A DNA stretch of 64,000 nucleotides from Pseudocercospora fijiensis CIRAD86 (GCF_000340215.1 NW_006921540.1:924377-988376), one strand, 5' to 3'. Counted from the stretch's first letter, positions 12,026 to 25,249 are shown. Numbers and translations: made by a program. Notes: generated by a model not told the origin, from the letters alone.

Positions 12026-12125
12026 NNNNNNNNNNNNNNNNNNNNNNNNNNNNNNNNNNNNNNNNNNNNNNNNNNNNNNNNNNNNNNNNNNNNNNNNNNN
12101 NNNNNNNNNNNNNNNNNNNNNNNNN
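12026..12125. other. Assembly gap of 100 N
   Basis: Exactly 100 N, the usual placeholder for a gap of unknown size. It lies inside the LTR element. The matching LTRs and the rejoinable hAT frame on both sides support the scaffold order, but the true length of the element is unknown. Confidence 0.99.
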
Positions 12126-13240
12126 TTCGTAGCTTGTTAATAATAATTAAAGGGGTTAGATAGAAGGAGGGGGAGGGGGTAGGCGGTAGTAAGTTAGTTA
12201 GTATTCGAGTAGAAGAAAGAGCTTAGAAAGCTCGCCTTAAATAGGGTGCGAAGGTAGTATAGTCTATGTATTCCGGTAAAGCAAACGGATAACGACTATA
12301 TATAGATCCTAAAAAAGTGAAGCTGTATACGAGACTCCTTTATTAGTAGAGTAGGCTAAAGTTTAACAATCGATCTAGCTAATCGCTAGTAGCGACTACG
12401 CGCCTTTATTAACCTCTAGCTTTCGTAGATTCCCGCGCACTCGAAATGTAACTAGTTAGTTCGAGTACCTAGTAGTAATCTATAGTAGTAAGGCTAGCGG
12501 GACTAATAACACCCCTAGGGTAGCATTAGCTTTTCTCTAGAGATGCTCGGCAACTAGGAGCAAATCGCCTAGGCCTAGCGTAGCTTATATTAGCCTATAG
12601 CACTATCGTTATAGATGCAGCATTACCTTTTATAGTAGCAGGCATGTGAACGTAGCCCGTGCGTTCTTCTTTCTTCTAGATGCTAAGCTTAGCGGCCTAA
12701 GGTCCCTATTCTTAGAGGCTATAGGCCTAGGTTGCTATATCTATCTAAGAGCTAGGAAGGGAGAGGGATCCTCCCTTTCTTAGTATCCTACGTAGCTAGT
12801 ACTAATTAGGGTAGGAACATCCTCTAGTAGAGTATCTTATTATCGTTATTACTTAAGGAAGGCTGCTAGAGTCTAGGAATCTAGAGGGAAGTAGTCCTAG
12901 AAGGGTAGAGGGGTTAGGTTCGGCTATCTTCCTAATACTACCCCCGGGGTATTATTAGGAAAACACGCCTCGTATAGTTCTATCTAAGGAAACAAGAGCG
13001 AAGGAATGAAGTTATAGCAACATTAATCGAAGGTAAAGGCAAAAGTAAAAGACAATAATAGAATAAACCAAAAGCAATAAACGAGAGCATAAACATTAGT
13101 AGGAACAGATAATAGGTAAGGACTAAAGGTATAGGGCGGCACTGTATTAATAGCGCGGAGAACGATCGATAAGAGTAAGGAAGTAACGTAGTAGAGGCAG
13201 GTAGAGGTAAGGAAAAGCAAGCAATTATTTGGTCTCGGGA
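12126..13240. repeat. RIP-degraded spacer between ORF-X1 and integrase
   Basis: No recognised domain. Holds two copies of a palindrome, taataacacccctaggg... at 12,504-12,528 and a 29-bp one at 12,931-12,959. A short hydrophobic minus-strand frame at 13,023-13,220 has no support as a gene. Confidence 0.5.
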
Positions 13241-16200
13241 TCTAGCTATAATTCTAGGCGGTCTTCGTCGCTAGACTAGTTAGGTTCCTCGGAGTTAGAG
13301 TTAGATAGCTAGAAGTCTAGTTCACTATTAGAATCGGAATTAACATCGGAAACGCTCTATATATAGTTAATCCGTATATAACCCTCCCTCTATTCTTAAG
13401 TTATTCCTAATAGCTTACTAAGACGAATCTAGGGATAGGCATAGTTCTTAGGCAGAACAGGATCTATAATAGCGGTAGGATCCTCCTCCCGATAGGCATC
13501 TAAGGACGGTAGAGGGTCTATAGAGGCACTAACTTCCTCCTCGGTCGGCGGAGAGCGGGCAGGTTCGCGTAATTTAACGATCTTCTTTAGATTAGCCCGA
13601 GGGTAAGAGTGCTTTAAGGTAGCACTATCTGGCTCCTAAAGAAGGTATACGGAACCCGAGTAAAGGACCTCCTTTACTCTGTAAGGACCCTTCTACTTAA
13701 AGGCTAGCTTATAGGAGTAACTGTACTCTAGTTCGGACCGGTATAGAAGGACTATATCGCTAAACTTTAGAGGTTCCTAATTAACAGCATTATAGTTATT
13801 AAAATACTACTTAGCCTCTTCCCGAAGCCGACGTTGTCGAGCAAGACCCTCTTAAGAAGTCGTAGTTATATCCTTAAGAGCCTTAGCCCGTAGGGCAAGA
13901 AGGTCTGCCCTAGTACGAACAGACCCCTAATCGTAAACGCTATACGTACGGTAGGACAATTTAATAGGAAGAACGGCGTCCCTCCTAATTATAAGTTCCG
14001 CTAGTATAAGTCTAGTCGTATCGATAACAGTAGTTCGGTCCGCCTAGAGAAGGGCTAGGACGCGGGTAGAAATAGGAACTAATCTATCGCTACTATTAGT
14101 TATCTTAGATAGGGCATTAATTAACGACCGATAGCCGCGCTTAATAATAGCATTCGACTAGGGATAGTACAGGGAGATACGAACGTTCTTAGCCCCGTAC
14201 GAAACAAGTAGCGCTTAAACCTCCTTAGCTATATTGTTCGTAGCGTTGTCTAAGATAACCTCGTAAGGTGTTCCCTAGTAGCAAAACAGATCCTTAAATA
14301 GGAAGGTAGCTATATTATAGGCATTAATAGCACCGCAACCTTTATAGAAATAATAGGCCTCCGGCTATCGAGAAAGACCCTCCCGAATAATATATAGGCT
14401 ATTGTTGCGGCTAAGATAGACCCTATCGCTATACTACCGCTCCCTAACTAACTAGGCAGTAGGGATACGCAGCTCCCCTAGACGTCGGTAGCTGTTCCTA
14501 AAGTTGCACTTAGGATAGCTCTTATAGTAGCGGGAGACGTTAGCCTATACGCCGTCCTACTAGTAGCGTCGACGAAGAATATCGAAGGTGCCCTCCGCCG
14601 CCCGGTAACCGAGCTTATCGTAAACAGAACGAAGGATTTCTTATCGGGCTACTAGATCGTTAATAATACGCTAGAGCGGTATATTAACTATAGCCTATCG
14701 CTAAAGGATGCGATCCTTAATAAGGAACCTCCGAGAATAGCGAATAATACGACGGTATTAACTCTTTAATAGACTAGGAGCTCTCTTCGTATAGGTAAGG
14801 AAGTAGGCAATATTATAGGAATCGTCGGAGTAGACCCTATTAAGGATATTATCCCTACCTAGTTCGCCCGCCTTAGCATCGTCCTAGTCCTCGCCGTTAG
14901 TAGTAGGGTCTTCGTTAGGCTAGTTACTAGGTTAGTCGTCGGCAGTAGACCTAGTAATTACCGGTATAGCGTTAATATAGAAGGCAGTAAAGAAGGTGCG
15001 GTTAATAACCGCGTCGACATCCTCTTCTTCTATTATCTCGGCGATATCTTCTTCTATAGCAGGCCTTCTAGAAAGGCTATCCGGTCTAGTATACTTCTTG
15101 CTAGGGACATAGAAGACGTCGAAATCAAACAAATAGATCTAGGCAACCTACCGAGCTATTATAGAGTTAGGCAGGTCGGAGGCTATACGGTTAAGTTAAT
15201 AGACTAGCGTCTAAGCGTCGACTTCTAGGCGAAAGAACACTCTAAAAAGCTAAGGTCGGAACTTCTTAAGAGCCTTATAGACACTAAGGCACTCTCGCTT
15301 GCTAGCATCGTATCGGGCCTCGATAGGTTTCTATAGACCGGACTCGTACCGGATAGGGTAACGTAAGGAGGGCTCCTTACGATTATACTATATTAGTATC
15401 TCGCCGTAGCCTTCCCCGCTCGAGTCGATAGTAACAATTAGCAGACCTGCGCCTTCCGAGTAGTTAATAGAGGTAAGCGTAGGCGCGCTAATAAGCGCCT
15501 TAGTAACCTTGTCCTTAGCGGCTTAGTAAACGGAGGTCTATATAAACTCTGCATCCTTCTTAAGTAAGGCGTATAGAGGCTTGCATACTAACGCAAAGTT
15601 TTCGACCTAGATACGGAAGTAGGAGACTACTCTAAGCCAGATCCGGACATCTTTCTAATAGGTAGGGTCGGGCTAGGACACAATCTTTAGGACCCGTGCA
15701 TTATTAGGATAGCGGCCGTTCTTATTAGTTACAAACCCGACAATATTCATTCGTTTGTATAGGAGCTAAAGCTTCTCCCTATATACCGTTAGGTTAGCTC
15801 GCTCTAGGTCGCAGAGGACACTATCGAGGTTCTAAATATATTCGAGAAAGAACCTACGGATGCTAGGCTCTACTTCTTTATTATCGTACCTAGTTTTAGG
15901 GCCCTTAATGCCGATGTCGTTAAGGAAAGGCATCGCTATATAGGAGATATAGGCCGCGAGGACTTAGTTTATAATGCGAACGAACTAGGCTACGGAGTTA
16001 GTTATCCCTTATAGAAGGGTAGTTTGTCTATATAGCCTAAGAGGTATCTCGAAACTAGTAAGGTCGCGGCTATTAGGATAGAGAGGGATCTAGTCGTAGC
16101 CCGAGAAAACATTAACTAGTAAGGCTATAATATAGTTAGTAAAAGCTTCCGAGAACCTATTAGTCTCCGGAGGGAGGTTAGTATCTCTAATCGTAACTAC

Positions 16201-17660
16201 GTTGAACTTTTATATAGCGTTAATTAGACGGTACTTCTTTAGTTCCCTAGGAGCTGTCTTCTTCTAAACTAGGAAGTATAGGTTGCGATACGAGGCATAG
16301 GAAGGCTCTAAGGTGCTAGCCTTTATACGCTGCCGTATTATGTCCTTAACTATACCTCTTAGGCTTAGGTTTAGCTTGAACCCTAGGTAAGCCTAAGGCT
16401 TATACTCGATCGTTCGGACCTCCGGGTTAATCCTACCTAGATACGTAAAGTTATATACTAATACGGCTTCGCGGTTGTATAGAAGCTCGTACAGCAAATC
16501 TAGTTTAAGATCCGAAAGCTCGATGCTAGGTTTAATGTTCGCTAGTCTCTCCGGCGTTAGCCTCGATTCCCTAGGAATAGCGGAGAACTTTTTAGTAATA
16601 TACCTCTAGTCGTATAGACTATCCCTAGGTGTTAATATCGCTTCGCGGTTAAGGCACTTTTGTCGCTAGTTAGGATTTCCGCTAGGATTAGACCTATCGG
16701 TTATATATACGCTGCCTTTTACGGGCTTAATCTTGTTAGCTACCCTCTTATATAGGGTATATACGCTAACCGCTCGTAATACCCGAGCCCTCTCTCTTTA
16801 ACGTTAGGCCCGGAGATTAGCGTAATAGAACAGCGCGTAAACTTTATTAGAAGTCTCCTTAAGTCAGTAGGTATATAGCTAGTAATCCTAATTTATAATT
16901 CCGGCGAAAACGTTAGATTCCTAATAATACTTCCGGGGTATTATTAGCTCGGCGCTCTAATTAGTTAGTTCGGATTCGGGCTCGGGTAGATCCGCTTCCG
17001 GCGGCGATGCCTACGACAGTATTATTACCGAGATTCGTATACTAGGTTGTCGTTACTAGGTTGTTATACTTGCTATCGCTTCGAGCATTCGCCTCCTTAG
17101 TATAGAGCCTAGAAACTTGCCTTAACGTACGGAGCGGCGCACCTCTAGATATAACCTATTTAAGCTATATTAACTTATAGCGCAGATTGCCGGTCTTATA
17201 ACCGCGCTATAGCGTTTCCCGAAGAGCGTTTAGAAGTAGTAAGGATATCCTCGTAGGATTTGTAGCTAGTGTTTCCGACATAACTAGTAAACACGACTCG
17301 GTTGCCCTTCTAGTTAGCGATAGTTCCTTCCTAGAAGCTATCGTCGCAGTTGCGCTAAATACCCCGGGTTATGCGAGACTATAGACGACCTAGAATAATT
17401 GGCGTATTCGGGTTAGCGGCAATCTAGAAGGTAAAGGAAAAGCATATACCGAAAGCGTCTACTATAACATTATAGTAGGTACCTACTAGCGTAACCTCCC
17501 TATTTACTCCCTATATGCTAAGGGAAATATCTCTATTTATTAGCAGTCGGAGCTGTTTAGCCTAGCGCTTACTTATAATAAGTAACTCTAAACTATTATC
17601 AAGTATTGCTAGCAACTGCTAACTATAGCTTCCGATAGTAACTTAAATATAGATAGTAGG
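13240..17660 (-). pseudogene. Degenerate pol (protease, RT, RNase H, integrase)
   Basis: Minus-strand domains from high to low coordinates follow. Protease, about 17,660-17,260: an ILDNSLELLIIS active-site block with later IILGR. Reverse transcriptase, about 16,700-15,700: FLNDIGIKGP, where the catalytic LDD/VDD has become LND. RNase H, about 15,500-15,060: IVTIDSS at the front and the C-terminal FDVFYVPSKKYTRPDSLSRRP block. Integrase, about 14,850-13,600: a CPxC-like zinc end with one Cys changed to Tyr, and VILDNATN for the central acidic motif. A Glu/Ser-rich tail reaches about 13,240. The order RT-RNase H-integrase defines Ty3/gypsy. Many TAG/TAA codons and Gly/Asp to Ser/Asn changes show RIP damage. 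Confidence 0.85.
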
Positions 17661-18699
17661 AACGACGGCAAAGGAACGGGTAACTGCGGAAAGGTCTATA
17701 TTATTAGGGATAGAGTAAAGTTCCTTAGGTCGAGGAGGTCCTACTCGACCGATTTGTTAGCTAGTAAATCGGATAGCCTTAATAGAAACTAAAACCGAAG
17801 CAGGGTCGGTATTATTATTATCCCCTCGGCCTATCTCCTTAATCCCCTCTTCGTTAGCATTATCGATAGTCTCCTAGCTCTTATAGGTTACTAATTCGCC
17901 TTCTGCTAACTCCTAGGCCCCTAAAAATTTAGGAAGGAACTATAGGGAAGAGACGTCGATATAGTCCTCTCGCCCCTATTTACGTCGGAGGGCTATAAGG
18001 TCTTTTATAAAGGTAGCATCGTTAGGAATCCGGCTCTAGAACAGGTTAGTAGGCAAACCGTATGCTAGAAGCTCCCCTATAGACACGTTAGACTTAAGGT
18101 CTAGGAACTATAAAGCCTAGAAGAGAGCATTTGCCTTTGTATCGTAAGAGTTAGTAGGCCCGGCACTATACTTCTTTATATACCTATTAAAGCGAAAGCT
18201 CTTTAGGTCGGCTAACTTTCGTTTGTAGGCCGGCGGGTTAGCTAGGCCTAGGGTACTACTAAGGTCGGTAGTAGCATCCTCTATATCGACATCCGGAGTC
18301 TCTAGGACCTCCGGAGAGGCTATACTAGCTCGGGTTACACGGTCTTCGGCTATCTAGAGTGTCTTAGTCTTAGCGACTAATTCTCGCTGTTTCTTAGCCT
18401 TGTTAGCTACCTGCTTCTTAAGTATCCTAGTAGGGGCTGCCGCACTAGGGCGGGTAGGGTTCTACGGGCTCTTACCCTTGCCCTAGGACTAGGTTTAGGA
18501 CGACTAAGTTTAGGACCTTATAGTAGCGTAGACATCTATACTATTCTTAGTAACCGCGTAAATATTAGTAACTACGTCCGGGTCCTAAGACACAAAGTTG
18601 ACTTTAACAGGCTTAGTAGTACCGTTACTACTCCGCTCCTTAACCTGTTTTGCCCTAACCTTCTAAGTCTCTCGTTTAGCAATAGCGGCGAGGGTACTA

Positions 18700-20055
18700 T
18701 TCCTAGTATCCTTAAACTCGATCTTGCTACTATACTTCTTCTCTAGAAGACTCCTAAGTTAAGGTAGCTTCGGGGCTCTACGATCCTACTCGAAGTTAAT
18801 CTTGTCGCCGGTATCGGTATAGTAGAACCGACTATTTACTTACATAACGAGCTTCCTCTTAAGAAGCTCTTTCTAGATAGGGCAGTCTAATTAAACATGT
18901 TTAAAACCGCCGTATATCTAGCACTTGCTATCTAAGTCCGAATAGATCTTCTATATAGCATAGACGTTAACTAAAGGGGCCTTAGGGTAGTTAGGATCGG
19001 AGACCTAGTAGACTAGTAGTATATCCTTTAGTATACTAGTATTAAGGACCTCCCTAACTCGCTATAGTGCTTTCGTATTAAGGTTGAGCTAGGCTAGGGA
19101 TTTAGCTAAGTCCGTAACGTCCTAAGAATGCTTAGTAATAGTAGGAGTTACAGTACTAGGACTACTTTGCGATTTAGGAAGAAACTTAGGCCCTCTAGTT
19201 CCCGAGGTATCGTTCCTTACCTAGGCTAGGTTATTCCGGTCCTCGCCGTAAATAAACTTCTTTGCGTTAGCGGAGCTATTAATGTCGTCCTTAACAGCCT
19301 CTAGGACCTTTTTGTACTTCCTAAAGGTCTCGGGATTAGCTTCGCTAAGCTTGTAGCGACGGAAGACACGCTTAGCCGTAGACTACGGCAACCCTTTAAG
19401 GAGCAGCCTCGTTCTCTAAGAATTCTCGAGGTCCTACTAGTCGATGCCGTCCGCTAACTTAACAAACTCGCGGACGTACTCCTTTAGGTCGTTATCTTCG
19501 GTGCGCCTCTCTATATAGAGGTTCTTAAGCTACGTACGACTGCCTTTAATGCGACAGCTATCGCGATCCCGATACTCCCTTATAAAGGCCTGCTTAAAGA
19601 CCTCCTAGTCGGCATTAGACTTGTCGTCCTTTTCTAGGTAGCTAACTAGGGTTCTAAGGGTTCGGTAAAGCTTAGTAATAGTAGTCCTCGTAAGGGACTA
19701 GACCTTGTACTAGTCCGACTCCTCTTCGAGTCTATACTCGGCTAAGTTGTCCTTAAAGCGTTCTACGTACGCCGTAGCGTTCCACCCTTCGAATAGAGGG
19801 TTCCTACTACTTCCTAGCTCTAGCGGGCGACGCCTATTCTAACGGAGAAGATTAGTTTGCCCTTAAATTATCTTTATAACGACATTATAGAGGGCCTCGG
19901 GCGTAGAAGGCTCGATAGCCCCTAGTTCGATAGCGCTTATAACAACTAGTCGTCGCCTAATTTCTTCGTTAATAGGGTCCGGTAGGTTATTAGATTCCGA
20001 AGATTCCGCTAATTCGTAATACTCGCTTTCGCTAGAGCTTATTCGATTGTTATAA
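18700..20055 (-). pseudogene. Degenerate gag of the gypsy element
   Basis: The minus-strand frame begins near 20,055 with an acidic Ser/Glu-rich stretch. It continues through a capsid-like helical region containing NPLFEGWNATAYVERF (about 19,800) and ends in a zinc knuckle at about 18,881-18,928 with spacing C-x2-Y-x4-H-x4-C, the second Cys having become Tyr. Gag forms the particle that packages element RNA. It lies just inside the 5' (right) LTR, as expected for a minus-strand element. All interruptions are TAG/TAA. Confidence 0.8.
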
Positions 20056-20854
20056 AGTAGTTAAAATAAAATGCTATAGGAAAGTGTTTTTAGTATATAT
20101 TGTAGGTTTAGTTTGTTTCGATGTTGCTATGCGAGAAAATAGTATACTAGGCTGTTTTCTTCTAATGTTACCCCTAGGGTAGCATTAGAGTTTAGCCTCC
20201 TAGGGGTCGCCTAGACACCCCTAGGAGCTTTAATTTAGTAAATTTAGACAAAAGCCGCTCGGAGGAAGGAACTGCAATCTCTATTTACACCTAGATCCTA
20301 GAAACTAGCTACTTTACTAACTATCGTTATCTCCTTTAGCTAGGCGGGGGGCGGGGACCTTCTTTTTCTAGTAGAAGGCTAAGCACTGTCCGAACGAGGT
20401 AGCGAATCCCGAAACAATCTACCCGGTTAATAGGGGAACTGTCTAGGCATCTAACCTATAATCTAGAAATTGCTATCGTATAGATAGTCTTAGCAAACTA
20501 AGCAAGGCCGATAGGTAATTAGTCTATCTCCTCCTTAGGCGGGGCTTATCTCGAGCAAGCGGTACTAAATAGGTCTTCGACCCGGAGCCGAGTCCTTAGA
20601 AGCTAGCTATAGTTATAGACTAGGCCCTAAGCTGTAATAGTCCTAAGGGTTTGCAGCTTTTCGGGGTTAAAGCGATGCCCTCGTTAAGAGGTTTCTCTAC
20701 TTGTCGTAACGGCCCCTTAAGATACTTCGGTATCGTCCGTATTATAGGCTCTTATCGTGCCCTCGCTTCGGTTATAGCTATTCGTACCTAGAGACTACCT
20801 TTAACATACCCGAACCTGTCAGATATAAAGAGATAGCCCTACCTTCGGCTCTAA

Positions 20855-21133
20855 TAAAGGACGGAAACTAACACTACTACTACTACTTGTAGCAATAGTA
20901 CAGGCTACCGAGGGTAATATAACCTATAGCAATATAGGCAGCTATGTTTAGCAAGATAGAATAACGAGACTGTCGCTTAGGCTAATAACTAGAGCCCTAC
21001 AATATAGGCATTATAGAAGTATAACATAAACAATGTACTATACGAGGTTAATAATCTGTCTACAATATAGAAGGAGGCCTCTTATATAGGCTTAAAACTG
21101 GCCTATAGGTGTAGGGCCGGTTACTAGCTAATA
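20855..21133 (-). repeat. 5' LTR of the gypsy element
   Basis: 279-bp partner of 8,833-9,111. It is somewhat less RIP-damaged than the left copy (several CA/TG remain where the left copy has TA). It abuts the hAT reading frame at 21,138. Confidence 0.88.
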
Positions 21134-21137
21134 ATAG

Positions 21138-22720
21138 ATATCCCCGAACGACTTAAAGGTAGTACTATAATATTTATATAACTTAGTATAGGAGCTGTCT
21201 ATAGCTTTCGTTATAGCTACTTTCTAGGGAACGCTCTTCTTAGCTAGCTTAGCTACGGTTTCCTCGAGCTCGTTAAAAAGCTAGTTATAGTACGTAAAGA
21301 CAAGGTAGATCGTCGGTCCTCGGGTTCTTCTAATTGTAGTAGTAACCTTTGCGTAATGCTTACTAATATCGACGAGATACTCTACTTAGCGCTATTCGGC
21401 GGCGGTAAGGCCGAGCTACTTAATACCCTCGGAACTCTAATAGATCTCGAGAGCGGTACGTAAAGTATATCCCCTCGTAACTATATAGAAAGTCGAATCG
21501 AACTAGGTCTTAACGTCTTAGGTAAAACGGAGTAGGCGCTAAGGAGGCCGCTTTTGCTATCGCTTATTCTATACGATATTCTAGGCATCGGTTTTAGGGC
21601 GCTCGATTAGGTTCTTTTAAATAGCCTCGAATCGGTTATATCTCTATAAGCTCGAGTTCGTATATATTACTAGACGACGAAGCTAGAGAAAAAGAGTTAG
21701 AACTATACTAGGTTGCCGGCTATAGGTACCGGCTACGGACAAAAGTTATACCTTATATAAAACGAGAGCGAGGCTCTCTACCTTATCCTATCTTATTACT
21801 ATAACGAGTTTCTCGACTTTCGACTTTGCCTTATCCTTATCTAGGATCTTCTATTAGTCGTCGTTTAATAGTGCAATTTTAAGCGTTTTAAAGAGGGCTC
21901 GGATCGCGATTTAAACTATATAAGCGAGGTAGGGAAACTTCTATAGGGATATAACTAGCAACGACGTCGGCTCCGATTTAATAAGGCTAGGGCTATTACT
22001 AGGCTCCTCTTTATCGTTATCGTCGTACGTATTATCGTACGTATCCGGAATCGTAGCGAGCTTAATATTCGGAAGATTAAGCTAGATTATAGACCTTATA
22101 ATCTCCTCTACGTACTCGACCCTATCGATACAATTAGTAATTTCAAAGACATACACGAGTAAATTGTATATACAACGCCTTATATAATATTCGATTATTA
22201 CTAGCGTTGTCCGTAATAATCGAGATTAGTTTCGTTATTACGCTAACCCTATCTATTACCGTATAGACAAGCTTCGCTATATCCTTACTAGTATAGGAAC
22301 CTAGAATTTTAGGGAATCCGATTATAAGTTCCTAGAGTTTCTAATCCGAATTAATAAAGTATAGTATAATCGAGAGGAAGGAGGCTCTTATAGTCCGGCT
22401 TAACTAGCTATCGATAGCAATAGCTACTCGGCGAGTATTACGGAGGATCTCCCGAATATCGTCTAACGCAGCCTCTTTGTTCTTTTCGAATATAATACGC
22501 TAGGTTATCGCGCCGAGAAATAGGGGAGGGTAGTTTATAAGATATAGGTATATCTTCTATATAGACTCCCTTTTATAGAAGTCTTCCGGAAGACCGTTTA
22601 TAGCTAGCATTTCGTTTGCTAGTTGCTTAGGGTCTTCGGGGGAGAAATCGGTAGCCTTTAATCCTAGAGCTTCCTTAAGCGTAGCCTATAATAATTAGCT
22701 AGATCTCTACGGTTAATTAA
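21138..22720 (-). pseudogene. hAT transposase, central part
   Basis: Minus-strand translation, high to low coordinates, gives VAIAIDS and a following block ending NSDWKLQELIIGF (one Trp now a stop), then ISIITDNASNN, the signature of hAT transposases. Later come the conserved VEYLVDISK and TRGPTIYLVF blocks and LYKYYSTTFKSFGDIY, where the frame is cut by the LTR. The remaining C-terminus resumes at 8,828. The N-terminal part, perhaps with a zinc finger, probably lies somewhere between 22,720 and 25,100 but could not be delimited. A GCCGGCTA-type insertion at about 21,717-21,738 interrupts the frame. Confidence 0.87.
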
Positions 22721-25100
22721 AGTAGCCGGAATCTGTAGCCGGCAGCTATAGCCGGTAGCTATAGCCGGCAGCTATAGCCGGCATTTTAGAAGATATACCT
22801 CTTTCTAGAACGCTATATCTATATTAACTCTCCTCTCTCCTTAAGATTCCCGATACCGTTTAGAATAGAGATAGTTCGTAGGCGATAAGTTCCTATCCCC
22901 TAGTTTCGGGTGTTTTAAGATTAAACCGTAGAAGTTATAGACAATTACTAGTTAACCTTTAAGTCGAGAAGTCGTATAACGGTGCAATGCCCCCTCTATA
23001 AAGAACTTCTAGAATGTATCCGTTCGCTCCTTACTCCCCTATCGTATCGAGTACTTCCGGAGTTTATACTCCTTCGAACGTAAGTATAAAGGGAACTATA
23101 TCTTATAGACCTATTAATTGAACTGCTCTATATACTCGGGTTTCTAAAGATACGCCTAGCTAGCCTTTTCGAAGATTTCCGGGTTAATACTCGATGTTCT
23201 TATATCTCCGAACAACCTTCTACTTAGACTCCGTAAAGGTAAGGACTAGGTAGTAGTACCCTATAATAAATTCCTACTACTAGGATTCGGAGAGGATAAA
23301 TCTAGCCCTAATCGTCGTCTAGGACTCGATAGGCTCGAAGGTAAGTATACGACCTCCTCTCGACGTTGTCGCAATCTCGCTCGTATACTAGACTATTTCG
23401 ACTATCGTCTCGTTGTTACCCTTCCTAGTATAGCGCTTAGTATATATACAATATCGGTCGGTATGTTTTAAGGTTTCGTACGGTAAGGTAAGAACTTAGG
23501 AGTAGTAGATATATACTAGTAGCTATAGGGAAACACCCTTTCTTTTATAGTATCGTATTGCTAGGAATAGCTAGGTAGTAAATAGCTAGCTACCTTTTTT
23601 TTTGTTTCCTAGCTACCTAACTACTAGATTTTTTTTCCTAGCTACCCTAGCTAGCCTAACTACTAGAATTTCTTTCCTAGCTACCCTAACTACCTGAATT
23701 TTGCCTTCTATATAGCGGCTCTCTCCTACTAACGGAACCGAGCTACTATACCTAACGAATCTAAGCTCGTTTTTAGTCTTAATCTATCCTCTTTCGGTAT
23801 AAGATACTCGATAAGTAAATGCTTAGGCCGAGTCTAACTACGAAACCTAAGACTAACTAATAGCTCTATTAACTAATCCTAATCCTCGAACTCCTTCCGC
23901 TTCTTAGTAAAGACCTTAAAGAGCGCTCGAGCTTCTTCGGGTACCTACGGAGTAGTCGAAATAAAGCCGTATCGCTAAAATAGGTAATCCTTCGGAGGCT
24001 TATATAGAGATTTAGAGAATTCTAACGCTAACCTATCCTACTAGTAGCTTAGATTCCGGATATAAGCCCTCTCTGCCTTAGTAAAGATTTTATATAGTAG
24101 TAGCACTCTACCTTCGAGAAACGCTTTTTATTTAACTATTAGTATCTACCGGCTACGAACGCCGGCTATATATACCGAGTATAGAATAATTACCTATACC
24201 CCTTCCTCCTATAGTAACACTTCTACCGTCCCTAGATACCTAGCCCCGATCGTATTAATCGTAAGCTACTTTGCCTTTATAGACGTAAAGGCTTCGCTCT
24301 AATACTAATAAAGAAACTTCTACTCTATATCGAGGATATAAAGACGACTAGTCTCGATTCCAATCCTTACTAGCTTTTCGTAGTAGCTTTAACTATAATT
24401 TTCTAGATTAATAGGACTTATACCTTAGCCCTTTACTAGTATCTCGTCTCTTTAACTATACTCGATCTACTCCTAGCGCTTATCGTCTATAGCGTTAGGC
24501 CCTAAGACTGTACCTATTACTAGATCGACGTATAGTATCTCCTCGCTTTTTTCAGTTCCTTTATTCGTAGTATTAAGCTCTATCGCGGTATCCTAAACTC
24601 TAGTATTATTGTTCTCGGCTATCTAAATATCTCCGTTACTATCGGTCGTATCGATAGAGATAGCGGCTATAGGTCTAAATACTATTAGTTAACGTATTAA
24701 AGAAAAATATACCGGCTATAGCTACCGGCTATAGCTGCCGGCTATAGCTACTAGCTACGGCCGCTAGCTAGATTAACTTACGCTACTAGAACTTTACGCT
24801 CGAAAACTAGCCGTAATTCTTTCCTCCTCTTAGCCTTCTCTTAGGTTGTCTTCTTATTCTAACCTTTACTTTTTTCTATAGGTACTAGCTATCGATAGAA
24901 TACCTTATTCCGCGCCTTTCTTCTCTTATCCTTAGCTCTTTTATCCTTATCTATCTTTTCCTTTCTCTCGCGGTCTCGTATAGAATTCTTCTTCGTAGAG
25001 TACTCCTCTTTAGTCTTACGCTTTTTAGTTAGACGCTTAGGTAAAACAAACTCGCGGTCTTTAGTTCTATCTTCTATTTAGCGCGCGGCGCGCTTCTCTC
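22720..25100 (-). repeat. RIP-degraded sequence upstream of hAT core
   Basis: Long minus-strand stretches read as former protein (for example about 23,040-23,450 and a basic segment at about 24,790-25,070). They may be the hAT N-terminal region or a neighbouring element. GCCGGCTA clusters sit at about 22,734-22,782, 24,148-24,169 and 24,709-24,745. No firm family signature. Confidence 0.45.
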
Positions 25101-25249
25101 TTACTATTATAAGGGAAAGGGGCGGGGGCGTAGCGTATAGTAGTTATTGTCGGTATAGGTATAGAGGAAGAAGTTAAAAGTATAAGAATATCGCGAAGCC
25201 CTAATTATTGCCGCCTATATAACGTTATATAGGTAAGCTTTCGCAACTA

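Larger units (their letters stand above)
8833..21133 (-). mobile_element. Ty3/gypsy-type LTR retrotransposon inserted in hAT gene
   Basis: Two 279-bp direct repeats (8,833-9,111 and 20,855-21,133) bound a minus-strand gag-pol with the Ty3/gypsy order: protease, reverse transcriptase, RNase H, integrase. Each flank carries atag (8,829-8,832 and 21,134-21,137), a candidate target-site duplication. Removing the element plus one copy rejoins the hAT frame as GDIY-SVTYLLNP, which is strong independent proof of the insertion. The length is about 12.3 kb including a 100-N gap, long for this superfamily. The extra length is largely 2.7 kb of unassigned coding sequence between integrase and the 3' (left) LTR. 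The whole element is RIP-inactivated. Confidence 0.9.

Noticed and set aside
13023..13220. Hydrophobic 65-codon minus-strand ORF as an env-like protein
   Set aside because: Too short, lies in the spacer after the integrase end, and its hydrophobicity follows from TA-rich RIP sequence.
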